The position numbers and the translations under genes were made by a program. Positions 9,129 to 18,315 of a stretch of DNA of 62,248 nt are shown in pieces (the first letter of the stretch is position 1; every line of letters starts with the position of its first letter). Under the pieces are notes generated by a model, which saw only the letters and a list, made by a program, of their open reading frames with translations, was not told the DNA's origin and made no database searches. This DNA comes from Bacteroidota bacterium (GTDB lineage: Bacteria > Bacteroidota > Bacteroidia > B-17B0 > Aurantibacillaceae), in contig JACDED010000009.1 in NCBI GenBank assembly GCA_013816615.1, positions 1 through 62,248 on the forward strand, in the 5' to 3' direction.

Positions 9129-10022
9129 ATGAAGATCCCAAAATTAATATGCTTTGATGTTGGCGCCAGGAATGGATTGAAAGATCTTAAAACACTTTCA
9201 CGAGTCACGTCACTTTACAGTTTTGAGCCGGGTGGACACGAAAACGACGGTTTAAATAAAAATTCAGGGAAGGCGTATGCTAATTTTGAGCTTATCAATA
9301 AAGGTTTGTATTCATCAACCGGTATTTACGACCTTTATTTAATGGCAAATCCAAGCATGAGCTCAATGTTAAAGCCGGATGAAAAAATTCTTGACGAATA
9401 TTTTAATGATATAACAGAGTTTAAGGAATGGCGCAAACAATTAAAGATAGTTGATGTAAAAAAGGTTGAAACAACGACCATTGATGCTGTGATTAAAGAA
9501 CAGAATATTAAAGCAATAGATTATTTAAAAATAGATACACAAGGCACTGAGCTTGAGATTTTAAAAGGAGCAGAAAACAGTTTACGAGATAAAAAGATAA
9601 ATGTCATTAAAACTGAATTTGCGTTTATTCCGCTTTATAAAGATCAGCCAACCTTTACAGAAATAGATCTATACTTAAAAGGTTTTGGATATAAATTAAT
9701 TACCTGCGAATTTAATTACGATGTAAGCTCTGCTCTTACCAAGAACGGCGAAAAACCAAAATGGGGTATTGGTGGCGATGCGTTTTATTGTCTTGATGCT
9801 GAAAAGGTGAACGATAGGGAAAAAATCCTCAACATGGCTGTTGTTATTGGTGGCCTGGGTTTTTTAAGTAACGCTACCCATTTATTTAATAGCATAAATG
9901 TTCCTGTAAACGCGCAAAAACAATTCTACAAGAATGCACAAAGCGTCAATAAAAGAAAGATGTTAAAATATTTTCTTCCTCCTGTTTTCATAAACTTGTA
10001 TAAAAGACTTTTTCGTAAGTAA
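9129..10022 (+). CDS. FkbM-family SAM-dependent methyltransferase
   Basis: The 297-aa protein has the FkbM layout. It begins CFDVGARNG (SAM-binding motif I), has YSFEPG near residue 31, and the family-defining YLKIDTQGTELEILKGAEN near residue 136. FkbM enzymes usually methylate hydroxyl groups of sugars, polyketides or glycolipids. It opens a set of seven plus-strand genes that includes three B12-binding radical SAM proteins, so its substrate is probably the product of that cluster. The start is the ATG at 9129. The C-terminal ~80 residues are variable. Confidence 0.85.
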   Translation: MKIPKLICFDVGARNGLKDLKTLSRVTSLYSFEPGGHENDGLNKNSGKAYANFELINKGLYSSTGIYDLYLMANPSMSSMLKPDEKILDEYFNDITEFKEWRKQLKIVDVKKVETTTIDAVIKEQNIKAIDYLKIDTQGTELEILKGAENSLRDKKINVIKTEFAFIPLYKDQPTFTEIDLYLKGFGYKLITCEFNYDVSSALTKNGEKPKWGIGGDAFYCLDAEKVNDREKILNMAVVIGGLGFLSNATHLFNSINVPVNAQKQFYKNAQSVNKRKMLKYFLPPVFINLYKRLFRK

Positions 10023-10058
10023 AGCTATTGGCTTTTGCCTTATATTTGTAATACAACC

Positions 10059-11561
10059 ATGTCACTAACAGTATTATTATTTAATCCGCGAAGCGCTAAT
10101 TCAAAACCGAGAATACCGAATAGTATTCTGCAGATTGCTGCGAGCATAAATAATAAACATGAATATATTTTTGTTGATGGGAATCTTGAAACGGATCCTC
10201 AAAAAAAGATCCTTGATTATTTTAGAGAACGAAAGATCCATGTTTTTGGTTGCACGGTAATGCCTGGTCCACAATTAAAGCAAGCGATTCCAATTTCAAA
10301 AAAAATAAAACAATTATATCCTAACATTAAAACTATCTGGGGCGGATACTTTCCTTCTAATCAACCCAAGTCTGTTTTAAATTCAGGCTACATCGATTAT
10401 ATCGTTAATGGCCCCGGGGATAATACTTTTCCTCAGCTATTAAATGCGATCGAAAATAATTTACCGGTTAATGGTATTAAAAATTTAATTTATAAAAAAG
10501 AAGATCAGATCTTAAAAACAGCAAAAGAAGATCTACTGGATCTTGATAAATTGCCGGAACTGCCTTACGAAAAATTAAACGCGTTTTATCCTTTACAAAA
10601 ATATTTAGGTAAAACCTATCTTGGAAAAAAAACTATTGCTTATCACAGTAGTTTTGGTTGTCCATTTACTTGTTCCTTCTGCGCGGTAGTGCCAATTTAT
10701 AACGCGCGTTGGAAAGGGAAGTCAGCGCAGGGTATTTATAATGACATTAAATTCTTGAAAGAAAAATACAATGGTGATGCGATAGAGTTTCATGATAATA
10801 ATTTTTTTGTATCTGAAAAGCGAACTGTTGAATTTGCCAAATTGATAAAAAATGAGAACATGATATGGTGGGGCGAAGCCCGCATCGATACCATGGATAA
10901 ATATAAAGACGAATCGCTGGCAATTATTCGCGAAGCAGGTTGTAAGATGATATTTTTTGGAGCAGAGACCGGTAACGATGCTGTTCTTAAAAAGATGGAT
11001 AAGGGCGGCACGCAAACTGGCGCGCAGATCTTAAAATTTGCAGAACGGTTAAAAAAATTCGATATCATTCCTGAATATTCTTTTGTACTTGGTATTCCAA
11101 GCGATACTGAAGAGGAAGCTGATAAACAAATTAACGAGGATATTGAGTTCATTAAAAAAGTGAAAGCCATTAATCCGAAAACAGAAATAATTATTTATAC
11201 ATATAGTCCGGTGCCAACTGAAGGGTCGGAGATGTATAATAATGTTTTGGCAAGCGGATTTAAATTTCCTGAAACCCTTGAAGATTGGATAAGCCCTGCC
11301 TGGGAAAATTTCGATCTTCGTAAAAATCCTTTAACGCCCTGGTTAAAACCATACATGATCGATAAGATCAAAAATTTTGAAACCGTTTTGAATGGATATT
11401 TTCCAACTGAATCGGACATCCGTTTTAAGAAATGGCAGAAAAATATTATCAGGAGTTGGAGCGGTTTACGCTATCACACCGGCTTTTATAAATTTCCATA
11501 CGAGATAAAAGCACTTCAAAAAATTTGGAAATACCGTCAGCCGGAGATCGAAGGATTTTAA
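10059..11561 (+). CDS. B12-binding-domain radical SAM enzyme (first of three)
   Basis: This is a 500-aa class B (cobalamin-binding) radical SAM protein. The N-terminal ~150 residues are a Rossmann-like B12-binding domain ending in DYIVNGPGDNTF. The 4Fe-4S/SAM motif is GCPFTCSFC with C201, C205 and C208. FFGAETGNDAVLKKMDKGG follows in the radical SAM barrel. Reactions in this class include C-methylation and ring rearrangement; the substrate is unknown. I prefer the ATG at 10059 over an in-frame TTG at 10035. The stop TAA shares one base with the start of the next gene. A TATATTTG box lies 11 bp upstream but lacks a proper -33 element. Confidence 0.88.
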   Translation: MSLTVLLFNPRSANSKPRIPNSILQIAASINNKHEYIFVDGNLETDPQKKILDYFRERKIHVFGCTVMPGPQLKQAIPISKKIKQLYPNIKTIWGGYFPSNQPKSVLNSGYIDYIVNGPGDNTFPQLLNAIENNLPVNGIKNLIYKKEDQILKTAKEDLLDLDKLPELPYEKLNAFYPLQKYLGKTYLGKKTIAYHSSFGCPFTCSFCAVVPIYNARWKGKSAQGIYNDIKFLKEKYNGDAIEFHDNNFFVSEKRTVEFAKLIKNENMIWWGEARIDTMDKYKDESLAIIREAGCKMIFFGAETGNDAVLKKMDKGGTQTGAQILKFAERLKKFDIIPEYSFVLGIPSDTEEEADKQINEDIEFIKKVKAINPKTEIIIYTYSPVPTEGSEMYNNVLASGFKFPETLEDWISPAWENFDLRKNPLTPWLKPYMIDKIKNFETVLNGYFPTESDIRFKKWQKNIIRSWSGLRYHTGFYKFPYEIKALQKIWKYRQPEIEGF

Positions 11562-12238
11562 TGCTGAATTATTTACATAAAAAGTATTACGATGTATTGG
11601 TTCAGCCAATTCTTAAACGTTATTTAAAAAAAGTACGTATTTATACTTATGCAGATCTTAAATTAAAAATATATCCTGGTGTTTTTCATCCTGAATATTT
11701 TTTCAGCACTCAGGTTTTTGCAGAATTTATTCAAAAACTATCCTTAAAAGATAAAAAAGTTTGTGAAGTTGGGGCAGGCTCCGGGCTATTGAGTTTTATT
11801 GCATTTTCAAAAGGTGCGAAGGTATTTTCATTTGAGATAAGTTCAAAAGCGATAGACGGGATAAAAGAAAATCTGCAGAATAATTTTAAAGATCAGAAAA
11901 ATTTTAACGTTTGTTTATCAGATCTATTTGATCAGGTTCCTGAAAATAAATTCGATGTTTTTTTGATCAACCCACCTTATTTTTTTAGCGATCCTTCAAA
12001 TGAAGGCTCTTACGCCTGGTATTGTGGAAAAAATGGTGAATATTTCGAAAAACTGTTTACGCAACTTGGTAATTATTCAAACACTTCTTCGCAAATATTC
12101 ATGATCCTGGCTGATAATTGTGACCGGGAAAGAATTTCGACTATCGCAAGAAAGTATGATTATTTGTTAAACCTTGTTCATGAAAAGAAAGTAAAGTGGG
12201 AAAAAAACTTTATCTTTAATATAGTAAAATCTGCATGA
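11561..12238 (+). CDS. Class I SAM-dependent methyltransferase with NPPY motif
   Basis: The ATG at 11561 overlaps the previous TAA by one base and gives 225 aa. Motif I is CEVGAGSGLLSF, an acidic ribose-binding position lies in VFSFEISS, and the catalytic-type motif is INPPYFF. An NPPY motif normally marks methylation of a nitrogen on a planar group, as in PrmC/HemK or RsmC, so the target may be a protein, nucleic acid or amine. Because the gene sits inside the radical SAM operon and ends overlapping the next start by four bases (ATGA), a role in the same pathway is likely. It is short for PrmC and lacks its N-terminal helical domain. Confidence 0.82.
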   Translation: MLNYLHKKYYDVLVQPILKRYLKKVRIYTYADLKLKIYPGVFHPEYFFSTQVFAEFIQKLSLKDKKVCEVGAGSGLLSFIAFSKGAKVFSFEISSKAIDGIKENLQNNFKDQKNFNVCLSDLFDQVPENKFDVFLINPPYFFSDPSNEGSYAWYCGKNGEYFEKLFTQLGNYSNTSSQIFMILADNCDRERISTIARKYDYLLNLVHEKKVKWEKNFIFNIVKSA

Positions 12239-13170
12239 TAGCGATTGAAAATAACGAGGTTATTACTTTATCAAAAACACAATTCGCAATATATAGCTGT
12301 ATTGCTTATTTTGATGTTTTTAATTATCCTATAAAACCAAGCCAGGTACTTGAATTTTTAAACCTGAAAACAAATCAAAACCAGGTTAATTTAATCTTAA
12401 ACGAATTAATAGAGCTTAAATTAATTTCTGAATCAAACGGATTTTATAGCCTGGAAAGTAAACCCGAATTTGTTACAAAACGTATTAATTCCGAAAAACA
12501 GTTCCATAAAAAACTAAAGACTATAAAACGTTACGCCAATTTTATTTCACGTTTTCCATTTGTTCAATCGGTTTGTATTTCCGGATCTTGTTCAAAAGGT
12601 TTATTAGAAGAAGATGGCGATATTGATTATTTTATAATTACAGCGCCACATAAATTATGGCTATGCCGTTCTATTTTGATCGCGTTTAAAAAGATCTTCC
12701 TGTTCAATTCACGTAAATATTTTTGCATTAATTATTTGGTCGATTCTAATAACCTTCAGATTCCTGATGAAAATATATTTGTAGCAACAGAAATTAAAAC
12801 ACTAATACCTGTTAGCAATAAACAACAATTTGAGGCTTTTTTAAATGCTAACAATTGGACAAATGATTTTTTGCCTAACAGAACAAAATATGATTCTTAT
12901 CTTCTGAATGAAAAAAATACAAAAAAATATTTTTTCGGACTAATTGAATTTTTATTTAAAGGAAAACTAGGAGATAAGCTTGACAAAAAATGCTTTGAAT
13001 TAACACTTGCATCCTGGCAGAAAAAATTTCCCGATTTCAGTAAAGCAGAGTTTGATCTTAATTTGCGCAGTCGTAAAAATGTATCTAAACATCACCCACG
13101 CGGCTATCAGCAAAAAGTTTTACTCGAGTTAAATAAACGTCTTGGAAAGATCAAAATCGTATCCCTGTAA
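12235..13170 (+). CDS. Nucleotidyltransferase-fold protein with N-terminal winged-helix-like region
   Basis: This 311-aa protein starts in an ATGA overlap. Residues 10-75 look like a small winged helix (LNELIELKLISESNGFYSL). A Pol-beta-type nucleotidyltransferase signature follows: GS at 117-118, then D129 and D131 in GDIDYFIIT, the two metal-binding aspartates. Such proteins transfer a nucleoside monophosphate to a small molecule or protein. The C-terminus is basic (HHPRGYQQKVLLELNKR). Tight packing between radical SAM and methyltransferase genes argues for a pathway role, for example activating or tagging an intermediate, but this is inference. Confidence 0.75.
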   Translation: MIAIENNEVITLSKTQFAIYSCIAYFDVFNYPIKPSQVLEFLNLKTNQNQVNLILNELIELKLISESNGFYSLESKPEFVTKRINSEKQFHKKLKTIKRYANFISRFPFVQSVCISGSCSKGLLEEDGDIDYFIITAPHKLWLCRSILIAFKKIFLFNSRKYFCINYLVDSNNLQIPDENIFVATEIKTLIPVSNKQQFEAFLNANNWTNDFLPNRTKYDSYLLNEKNTKKYFFGLIEFLFKGKLGDKLDKKCFELTLASWQKKFPDFSKAEFDLNLRSRKNVSKHHPRGYQQKVLLELNKRLGKIKIVSL

Positions 13171-14619
13171 ATGAAAATTTTATTTACACATTCATATTTC
13201 CTGTATTTTGATAATAAACAACTAAAGACCCAAACGCCTTTTCCACCATTAGCTACACTTTATGCTGCTTCTGTTTTGAGGGAGAATGGTTATGATGTAA
13301 AATTGGCAGACCTGCAATTTTCTGTTTCTGCTGAAGAAATAAAACAGCATATTGAAGATTTTAAGCCTGATGTATTTGTAATTTATGATGATTCGTTTAA
13401 TTACTTAACTAAAATGTGCCTTACAAATATGCGCGAGGCAGCTTTTAGAATGCAGCAAATAGCTAAAGAATTTCAGATACCGGTCATTGTTTCGTCATCT
13501 GATGCTACGGATCATTTAGAAAAATATTTTTCGAATAATGCAGATTATATTATTATTGGTGAAGCTGAACAAACACTTTTAGAATTAGTAAACGCATTAA
13601 AGAAAACAAACGCCGTGGATGTTTCTTCAATAAACGGCCTCGCTTATTTTTCTGAAAATAAAATTAATAAAACATCGCCACGATTGGTTTTAAAAGATCT
13701 TGATGAGCTGCCTTTACCGGCCTGGGATCTTGTAAATATTAAACCTTATAAAAAAACATGGTTAAATGGCCACGGTTATTTTTCGATCAATTTTGTGACT
13801 ACCCGTGGCTGCCCCTATAAATGTAATTGGTGCGCAAAACCTGTTTATGGTAACCGTTATAATTCTCATTCACCTCAAAACATTGCAAAACAAATTAAAG
13901 ACTTGCAAGAAAAATTTGGGTTTACACATATATGGTTTGCCGATGATATTTTTGGTTTAAAACCTAATTGGCTTAAAGAATTTAATGAAGCTATACAAAC
14001 ACTTAAAATTAAGATCAGGTATAATATTCAAAGTCGTGCTGATCTTTTATTGGACGATGAAAATATAAAATACCTTGCACAATCAGGTTGTGAGGAAGTA
14101 TGGATGGGCGCAGAAAGCGGCTCGCAAAAGATCCTGGATGCTATGGATAAAGGCACAACAATAGAGCAAATAAAAGAAGCAACGAAGCTTTTAAAAAAGC
14201 ATAAAGTAAAACCTTGTTTCTTTTTACAGTTTGGTTATTCGGGTGAAATAATGGAAGATATTAAAAAAACGATCTTATTGGTTGATGAATTAAAACCGTA
14301 TGATATTGGCATTTCTGTTTCGTATCCCTTACCGGGTACAAAATTTCACGAACGTGTAAAAAAAGATCTTATTGAAAAACAAAACTGGAAAGATTCGGAT
14401 GATCTGCATTTGATGTTTAACAGTTCTTATAAAGCAGATTTTTATCGTCACCTGCAGCGTTTTGTACATTATAAATTTCGCACAGCGCAGTCTATAGAAT
14501 TATTAAAAGATAAGAAGTTCAATAAAAGAATGGTTTTAGGCCCTTATTATTATTTTAAGCAAATAAGCTTAAAGAAAAAATTACAAACTATTGAACCGGA
14601 TGCAGGCAGCCTCTTTTGA
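13171..14619 (+). CDS. B12-binding-domain radical SAM enzyme (second of three)
   Basis: The 482-aa protein starts immediately after the stop codon of the nucleotidyltransferase gene. An N-terminal B12-binding-like domain ends with DYIIIGEAEQTLLELV. The cluster motif RGCPYKCNWC places C214, C218 and C221. VWMGAESGSQKILDAMDKG is the barrel segment typical of this family. It is closer to the third enzyme (15379-16743) than to the first: both carry VYG plus RR/NSHSP after the cysteine motif and the same AESGSQKI(I/L)DAMD run. This suggests duplication with divergence to successive steps. Confidence 0.88.
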   Translation: MKILFTHSYFLYFDNKQLKTQTPFPPLATLYAASVLRENGYDVKLADLQFSVSAEEIKQHIEDFKPDVFVIYDDSFNYLTKMCLTNMREAAFRMQQIAKEFQIPVIVSSSDATDHLEKYFSNNADYIIIGEAEQTLLELVNALKKTNAVDVSSINGLAYFSENKINKTSPRLVLKDLDELPLPAWDLVNIKPYKKTWLNGHGYFSINFVTTRGCPYKCNWCAKPVYGNRYNSHSPQNIAKQIKDLQEKFGFTHIWFADDIFGLKPNWLKEFNEAIQTLKIKIRYNIQSRADLLLDDENIKYLAQSGCEEVWMGAESGSQKILDAMDKGTTIEQIKEATKLLKKHKVKPCFFLQFGYSGEIMEDIKKTILLVDELKPYDIGISVSYPLPGTKFHERVKKDLIEKQNWKDSDDLHLMFNSSYKADFYRHLQRFVHYKFRTAQSIELLKDKKFNKRMVLGPYYYFKQISLKKKLQTIEPDAGSLF

Positions 14620-15382
14620 TAATTACGCACAGCAGTATGACGAGCATTTTACGTTCTCGCCGGTTGGTTGGTTGCAACGCAAAGCGGTGTATGATTATTT
14701 GCTGCCATTATTGAACAAAGAAGTATCCGTTCTTGAAATAAATTGTGGTACCGGTTATGATGCTTTTGAAATTGTGAAATATGTTAAAGAAGTTTTAGCT
14801 ACAGATGCTTCTTCAAAAATGATAGAACAATGCGAAATAAAAAACAAGGCGGCTAAAAATATTTCTTTTAAAGTAAAGCCAATCCAACAATTGCAGGAAG
14901 AAATAAAGAACACAAATTTTATCTTTTCAAATTTTGGAGGGTTAAATTGTCTTTCACCGCAAGATCTTGCAGCGTTTTCAAAAAAATGTAATACAATATT
15001 AAATAAAGAAGCCGATCTGTTTTTTGTGATCATGGGACGTAAATGCATTTGGGAAAGACTTTATTTTAAAATAAAAGGAGATCCAAAAAAAGCAATAAGA
15101 AGACAAAGCAAAGAGGGGATAGATACAGTGATTAACGGATCAGAATTTACAACCTGGTATTATTCTCCAAAAGAAATTCAGGATTTTTTTACTTCAGGAT
15201 ATAAAACGCAGCATATTTCGGGAGTTGGTCTTTTTGTTCCACCTTCTTATTTAAATCCTTTTTTTGCAAATAAAAAGATACTGCTTAAATTATTTAACGG
15301 ACTTGATAAAGTATTCTGTAAATTTAAGTGGACAGCTAATTATGCCGATCATTACATTATTCATTTAACAAAAATAAATTGA
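14600..15382 (+). CDS. Class I SAM-dependent methyltransferase
   Basis: The ATG at 14600 lies 20 bp inside the upstream radical SAM gene and gives 260 aa; a TTG nine bases earlier is less likely. Residues 1-30 (FDNYAQQYDEHF) are the usual lead-in of UbiE/BioC-like methyltransferases. Motif I is LEINCGTGYDAFE with the acidic residue in LATDASSKM. The FSNFGGLNCL segment occupies the post-motif position. The substrate is unknown. The gene is coupled at both ends: its stop overlaps the TTG start of the third radical SAM gene. Confidence 0.84.
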   Translation: MQAASFDNYAQQYDEHFTFSPVGWLQRKAVYDYLLPLLNKEVSVLEINCGTGYDAFEIVKYVKEVLATDASSKMIEQCEIKNKAAKNISFKVKPIQQLQEEIKNTNFIFSNFGGLNCLSPQDLAAFSKKCNTILNKEADLFFVIMGRKCIWERLYFKIKGDPKKAIRRQSKEGIDTVINGSEFTTWYYSPKEIQDFFTSGYKTQHISGVGLFVPPSYLNPFFANKKILLKLFNGLDKVFCKFKWTANYADHYIIHLTKIN

Positions 15383-16743
15383 TCCTTTTAACCCACGGAT
15401 ATTTTTTGCAGGATGATCCCAAAGAAATGGAGATCATGAAACCTTATGTACCATTAGGAATACTTTACATCTCGGCTTACCTTGATAGTAAGGATGTGGA
15501 GCACGAAGTATACGATTCCACATTTTCTTCATTTGACGCATTTAAAAATTATTTACTAAAGAATAAGCCTGAATTAATTGGTATTTATACCAATTTAATG
15601 ACGAAGGTCTCTATCTTAAAGATCACAGAATTCATTCGTAGTAAACCTGAACTTAATGTATGTAAAATTATTTTGGGAGGGCCGGAAATAAGATATAACG
15701 CCGAAAATTATTTATTAAACGGCGCAGATATGTTAGTGGTTGGAGAAGGTGAATGCACTTTTTTTGAGATAACAGAATATTATAAGAATAACAATTCGCT
15801 TCCTGCAGAAGTTACAGGTACTGCTTATTTAAAAGATAAAATAGTTTTTTTTACGCCGGAAAGAACATTGGTAAAAGATATTAATGTACTGCCAATGCCT
15901 GCCCGCAAAAAGATCGATCTTACATTATACGGTAACGCCTGGAAAAAGTATCACGGCTATAGCATGTATTCTTTAAGTACTATGCGCGGATGCCCGTACA
16001 CCTGCAAATGGTGTAGCAGGGCAGTTTATGGAGGGACATACAGGCGAAGAAGTCCGAAATTAGTTGTAGATGAACTTGAATATTTAAAGCAGAATTATAA
16101 TCCCGATCGTGTATGGTTTGTAGATGATGTATTTACGATCAGCCATAAATGGATGAATGAATTTAAAGAAGAGATCTTAAAGCGCAAAGTGTTTATTCCT
16201 TACGAAATAATTACCCGAGCCGATAGATTGAATGAAGAGATCATTAAAATATTAAAAGAAACAGGTTGTTTTAGAGTATGGATTGGTGCAGAAAGTGGCT
16301 CGCAAAAAATAATTGATGCCATGGATAGAAGAGTGAATGTGAAAGAGGTAAGAGAAATGATCATTAAAGCAAAAGAGTATGGAATTGAGGCCGGTACTTT
16401 TATTATGTTAGGTTATCCTGGCGAAAACAAAGAAGATATTAGAGAAACGATCCGACATTTAAAGATCTCTGATCCCAGTTATTATACTGTTACATTGGCT
16501 TATCCGATCAAAGGAACGCCTTTACATAATGAGGTGAATGACACGATTGTGGCGGATGGCGAATGGAATAAAATAAGTGACAGGGATTATGATTTTACGC
16601 GTACTCACTCAAAAAAATTCTATCAATATGCAATACGATGGGTATATAATGAGGTTAATTACAGTAAATCCAACAGTTTTACCAACAAATTAAAGTATAA
16701 GGTGAAGTCTATTTTGGCGCAATCCCTTATGTTGCTTAGTTAA
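15379..16743 (+). CDS. B12-binding-domain radical SAM enzyme (third of three)
   Basis: This 454-aa protein starts at a TTG overlapping the preceding stop (TTGA); no ATG gives a complete N-terminus. The B12-binding-like domain ends GADMLVVGEGECTFFEI. The motif MRGCPYTCKWC gives C205, C209 and C212, followed by YGGTYRRRSP. VWIGAESGSQKIIDAMDRR and FIMLGYPGENKEDI complete the radical SAM core. It is the last gene of the cluster; a new consensus promoter starts right at its 3' end. It is similar enough to the second enzyme to be a paralogue. Confidence 0.88.
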   Translation: MILLTHGYFLQDDPKEMEIMKPYVPLGILYISAYLDSKDVEHEVYDSTFSSFDAFKNYLLKNKPELIGIYTNLMTKVSILKITEFIRSKPELNVCKIILGGPEIRYNAENYLLNGADMLVVGEGECTFFEITEYYKNNNSLPAEVTGTAYLKDKIVFFTPERTLVKDINVLPMPARKKIDLTLYGNAWKKYHGYSMYSLSTMRGCPYTCKWCSRAVYGGTYRRRSPKLVVDELEYLKQNYNPDRVWFVDDVFTISHKWMNEFKEEILKRKVFIPYEIITRADRLNEEIIKILKETGCFRVWIGAESGSQKIIDAMDRRVNVKEVREMIIKAKEYGIEAGTFIMLGYPGENKEDIRETIRHLKISDPSYYTVTLAYPIKGTPLHNEVNDTIVADGEWNKISDRDYDFTRTHSKKFYQYAIRWVYNEVNYSKSNSFTNKLKYKVKSILAQSLMLLS

Positions 16744-16762
16744 ACGATTATCATTAAATTTG
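16732..16762 (+). promoter_or_regulatory. Bacteroidota-type promoter
   Basis: A -33 TTG at 16732-16734 is followed by 20 bp and a perfect -7 box TAAATTTG at 16755-16762. The transcript would start about 15 bp before the ATG at 16785. This separates the beta-barrel gene from the radical SAM operon. Confidence 0.6.
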
Positions 16763-16784
16763 AACTTCAATAAATTTCAAGAAA

Positions 16785-17492
16785 ATGAATAAGGCTTTTT
16801 ATATAATTTCATTTGCGCTGTTCTCAGTTCTTGCGTTTTCTCAAACTCCCGATAAAGACAAACCAAAACCTGATGATGAATTTAGTATAAAAAAATACAA
16901 AGGAGAGCCTGGTGATCGTTTGATCATTGAAATAAACCGAACCGTTTGGTTGGGCGCACCGGCAGATATTAAAACAAATTGGAGAAGTTTAGGATTGAAT
17001 TTTGCATTTATGTTTGATAAGCCAATTGGCCATTCAAGCTTTAGCTTTGGTTATGGTATCGGTATTTTTAGCCATAATTTTCACAGCAACGCCGATTTTA
17101 TTTATAAGCTAGATAGTAATAGTAAATCAGTTACTACTATTCTTCAGCCAAAAACAACTGCATATAAAACAAACAGCTATAATGAAAAGATCCTTGAGAT
17201 CCCATTGGAATTAAGATTCAGAAGTAAAACAGATCGTAAATTTAAAATGGAATTTGGTGTAAAAGGCGGTTATGTAATAAACGATTTTAGAAAAATGGTA
17301 GATGCTGATGGAAAGATAAGGGTTTATAATACAAAAAACATAAATCACATTCGTTACGGTGTAAATTTTAGAATTGGCCTTGAACAAATTTGCTTAACCG
17401 CTTGTTATTATGTTAGCGAAGTATTTCAAAAAGACAGAGGTGTAAACGGCCTTAATATGTTTTCATTTGGAATAGCCATAATTCCATATTAA
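16785..17492 (+). CDS. Outer-membrane beta-barrel protein (PorT-like)
   Basis: This 235-aa protein has a signal peptide (MNKAFYIISFALFSVLAFSQ). A proline/lysine-rich linker leads into alternating hydrophobic strands with a long loop in the middle (DSNSKSVTTILQPKT). EIPLELRFRSK and MEFGVKGGYVINDF match the general pattern of small Bacteroidota outer-membrane barrels annotated as PorT-family or OMP_b-brl. The C-terminal strand ends in an aromatic residue (IIPY). It has its own promoter. The next gene starts 4 bp downstream. The specific role is unknown. Confidence 0.75.
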   Translation: MNKAFYIISFALFSVLAFSQTPDKDKPKPDDEFSIKKYKGEPGDRLIIEINRTVWLGAPADIKTNWRSLGLNFAFMFDKPIGHSSFSFGYGIGIFSHNFHSNADFIYKLDSNSKSVTTILQPKTTAYKTNSYNEKILEIPLELRFRSKTDRKFKMEFGVKGGYVINDFRKMVDADGKIRVYNTKNINHIRYGVNFRIGLEQICLTACYYVSEVFQKDRGVNGLNMFSFGIAIIPY

Positions 17493-17496
17493 AAAA

Positions 17497-18225
17497 ATGA
17501 AGAGGGTAGACATAACAGATCAATTAACCAGGCTTAAAAGTAAAACAAGAAGCAAGGAAGACGATCTGATCAACGAAGCTAACCGCATTCTAAGCAATGA
17601 TCTTTTTTCTGAGAACAAGATCCTTAATAATTTAAAAGACTATAAATCATCTTTCGAAATTGTTGATGAAGATGATGTGGATAGCGATACGATCTTTAAT
17701 TTATCTGAGATCAAGAAAATCGCTTTACAGTATCGCTTAAAATTTATTGATAGCCAGTATTTCAAGTCTGAGGTGCCTTATGAAGCTATTTTAAAAATAA
17801 AACATATTAATTTAAAATATCATAAAGACCTTAAAGGCTTTAAGATCTTAGCACCCATCGAAGCTTTTAAAGAAGGTGGCTTAAAACGCCCTGCTATTTT
17901 ATTGGCACCAACCAACCTGGGAAATTATTATATTATTCATAAGTGGGGTGAAGATTTTAAATGGCACAGGAAAATGTTATCATGGCCGCTGAAAAATTTT
18001 GATCATTTGTTTGGCACTGTTTTGATCTATACTTTAATTGTAACATTAAGTATACCTACAAATTTAATTACCCTTGATGCAACGGCAACCTACTGGTGTG
18101 GTTATAGAGCCGCAGCCTTTATGCATTTAGTGATCTTTCATTGTGGCGTTACTGCCTATATAACTTTTGCTTTTGGTAAGAACCTAAGCTCCATTACATG
18201 GAATCATTATAAAGATTTTGGATGA
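17497..18225 (+). CDS. Hypothetical protein with C-terminal membrane segments
   Basis: I do not recognise this 242-aa protein. Residues 1-70 are charged and probably helical (KTRSKEDDLINEANRIL). The middle is mixed. The last 80 residues contain two hydrophobic segments (VLIYTLIVTLSIPTNLITL and a second near VIFHCGVTAYITFAFG) that probably span the inner membrane. There is no signal peptide, so the N-terminal part is likely cytoplasmic. It starts 4 bp after the beta-barrel gene and is probably cotranscribed. A palindrome separates it from the convergent ferredoxin gene. Confidence 0.7.
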   Translation: MKRVDITDQLTRLKSKTRSKEDDLINEANRILSNDLFSENKILNNLKDYKSSFEIVDEDDVDSDTIFNLSEIKKIALQYRLKFIDSQYFKSEVPYEAILKIKHINLKYHKDLKGFKILAPIEAFKEGGLKRPAILLAPTNLGNYYIIHKWGEDFKWHRKMLSWPLKNFDHLFGTVLIYTLIVTLSIPTNLITLDATATYWCGYRAAAFMHLVIFHCGVTAYITFAFGKNLSSITWNHYKDFG

Positions 18226-18237
18226 TCGACACTATTA

Positions 18238-18311
18238 GCCGCAGATTTCACTGATTACACAGATTTATAATTTTGACAACACTAATTTGTGTAATCAGCG
18301 TAATCTGTGGC
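18238..18311. terminator. Palindromic repeat acting as a probable bidirectional terminator
   Basis: The arms at 18238-18265 and 18284-18311 pair at 24 of 28 positions around an 18-nt loop. The element lies exactly between two convergent genes, with 12 bp to the left stop and 4 bp to the right one. It belongs to the same family as 3583-3737. There is no U tract, so termination would rest on the long stem. Confidence 0.55.
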
Positions 18312-18315
18312 AACC

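Noticed and set aside
10035-10058. TTG start and TATATTTG promoter for the first radical SAM gene
   Set aside because: The ATG at 10059 fits the B12-domain start. The -7-like box has no -33 element at 17-23 bp, so I do not call a promoter there.
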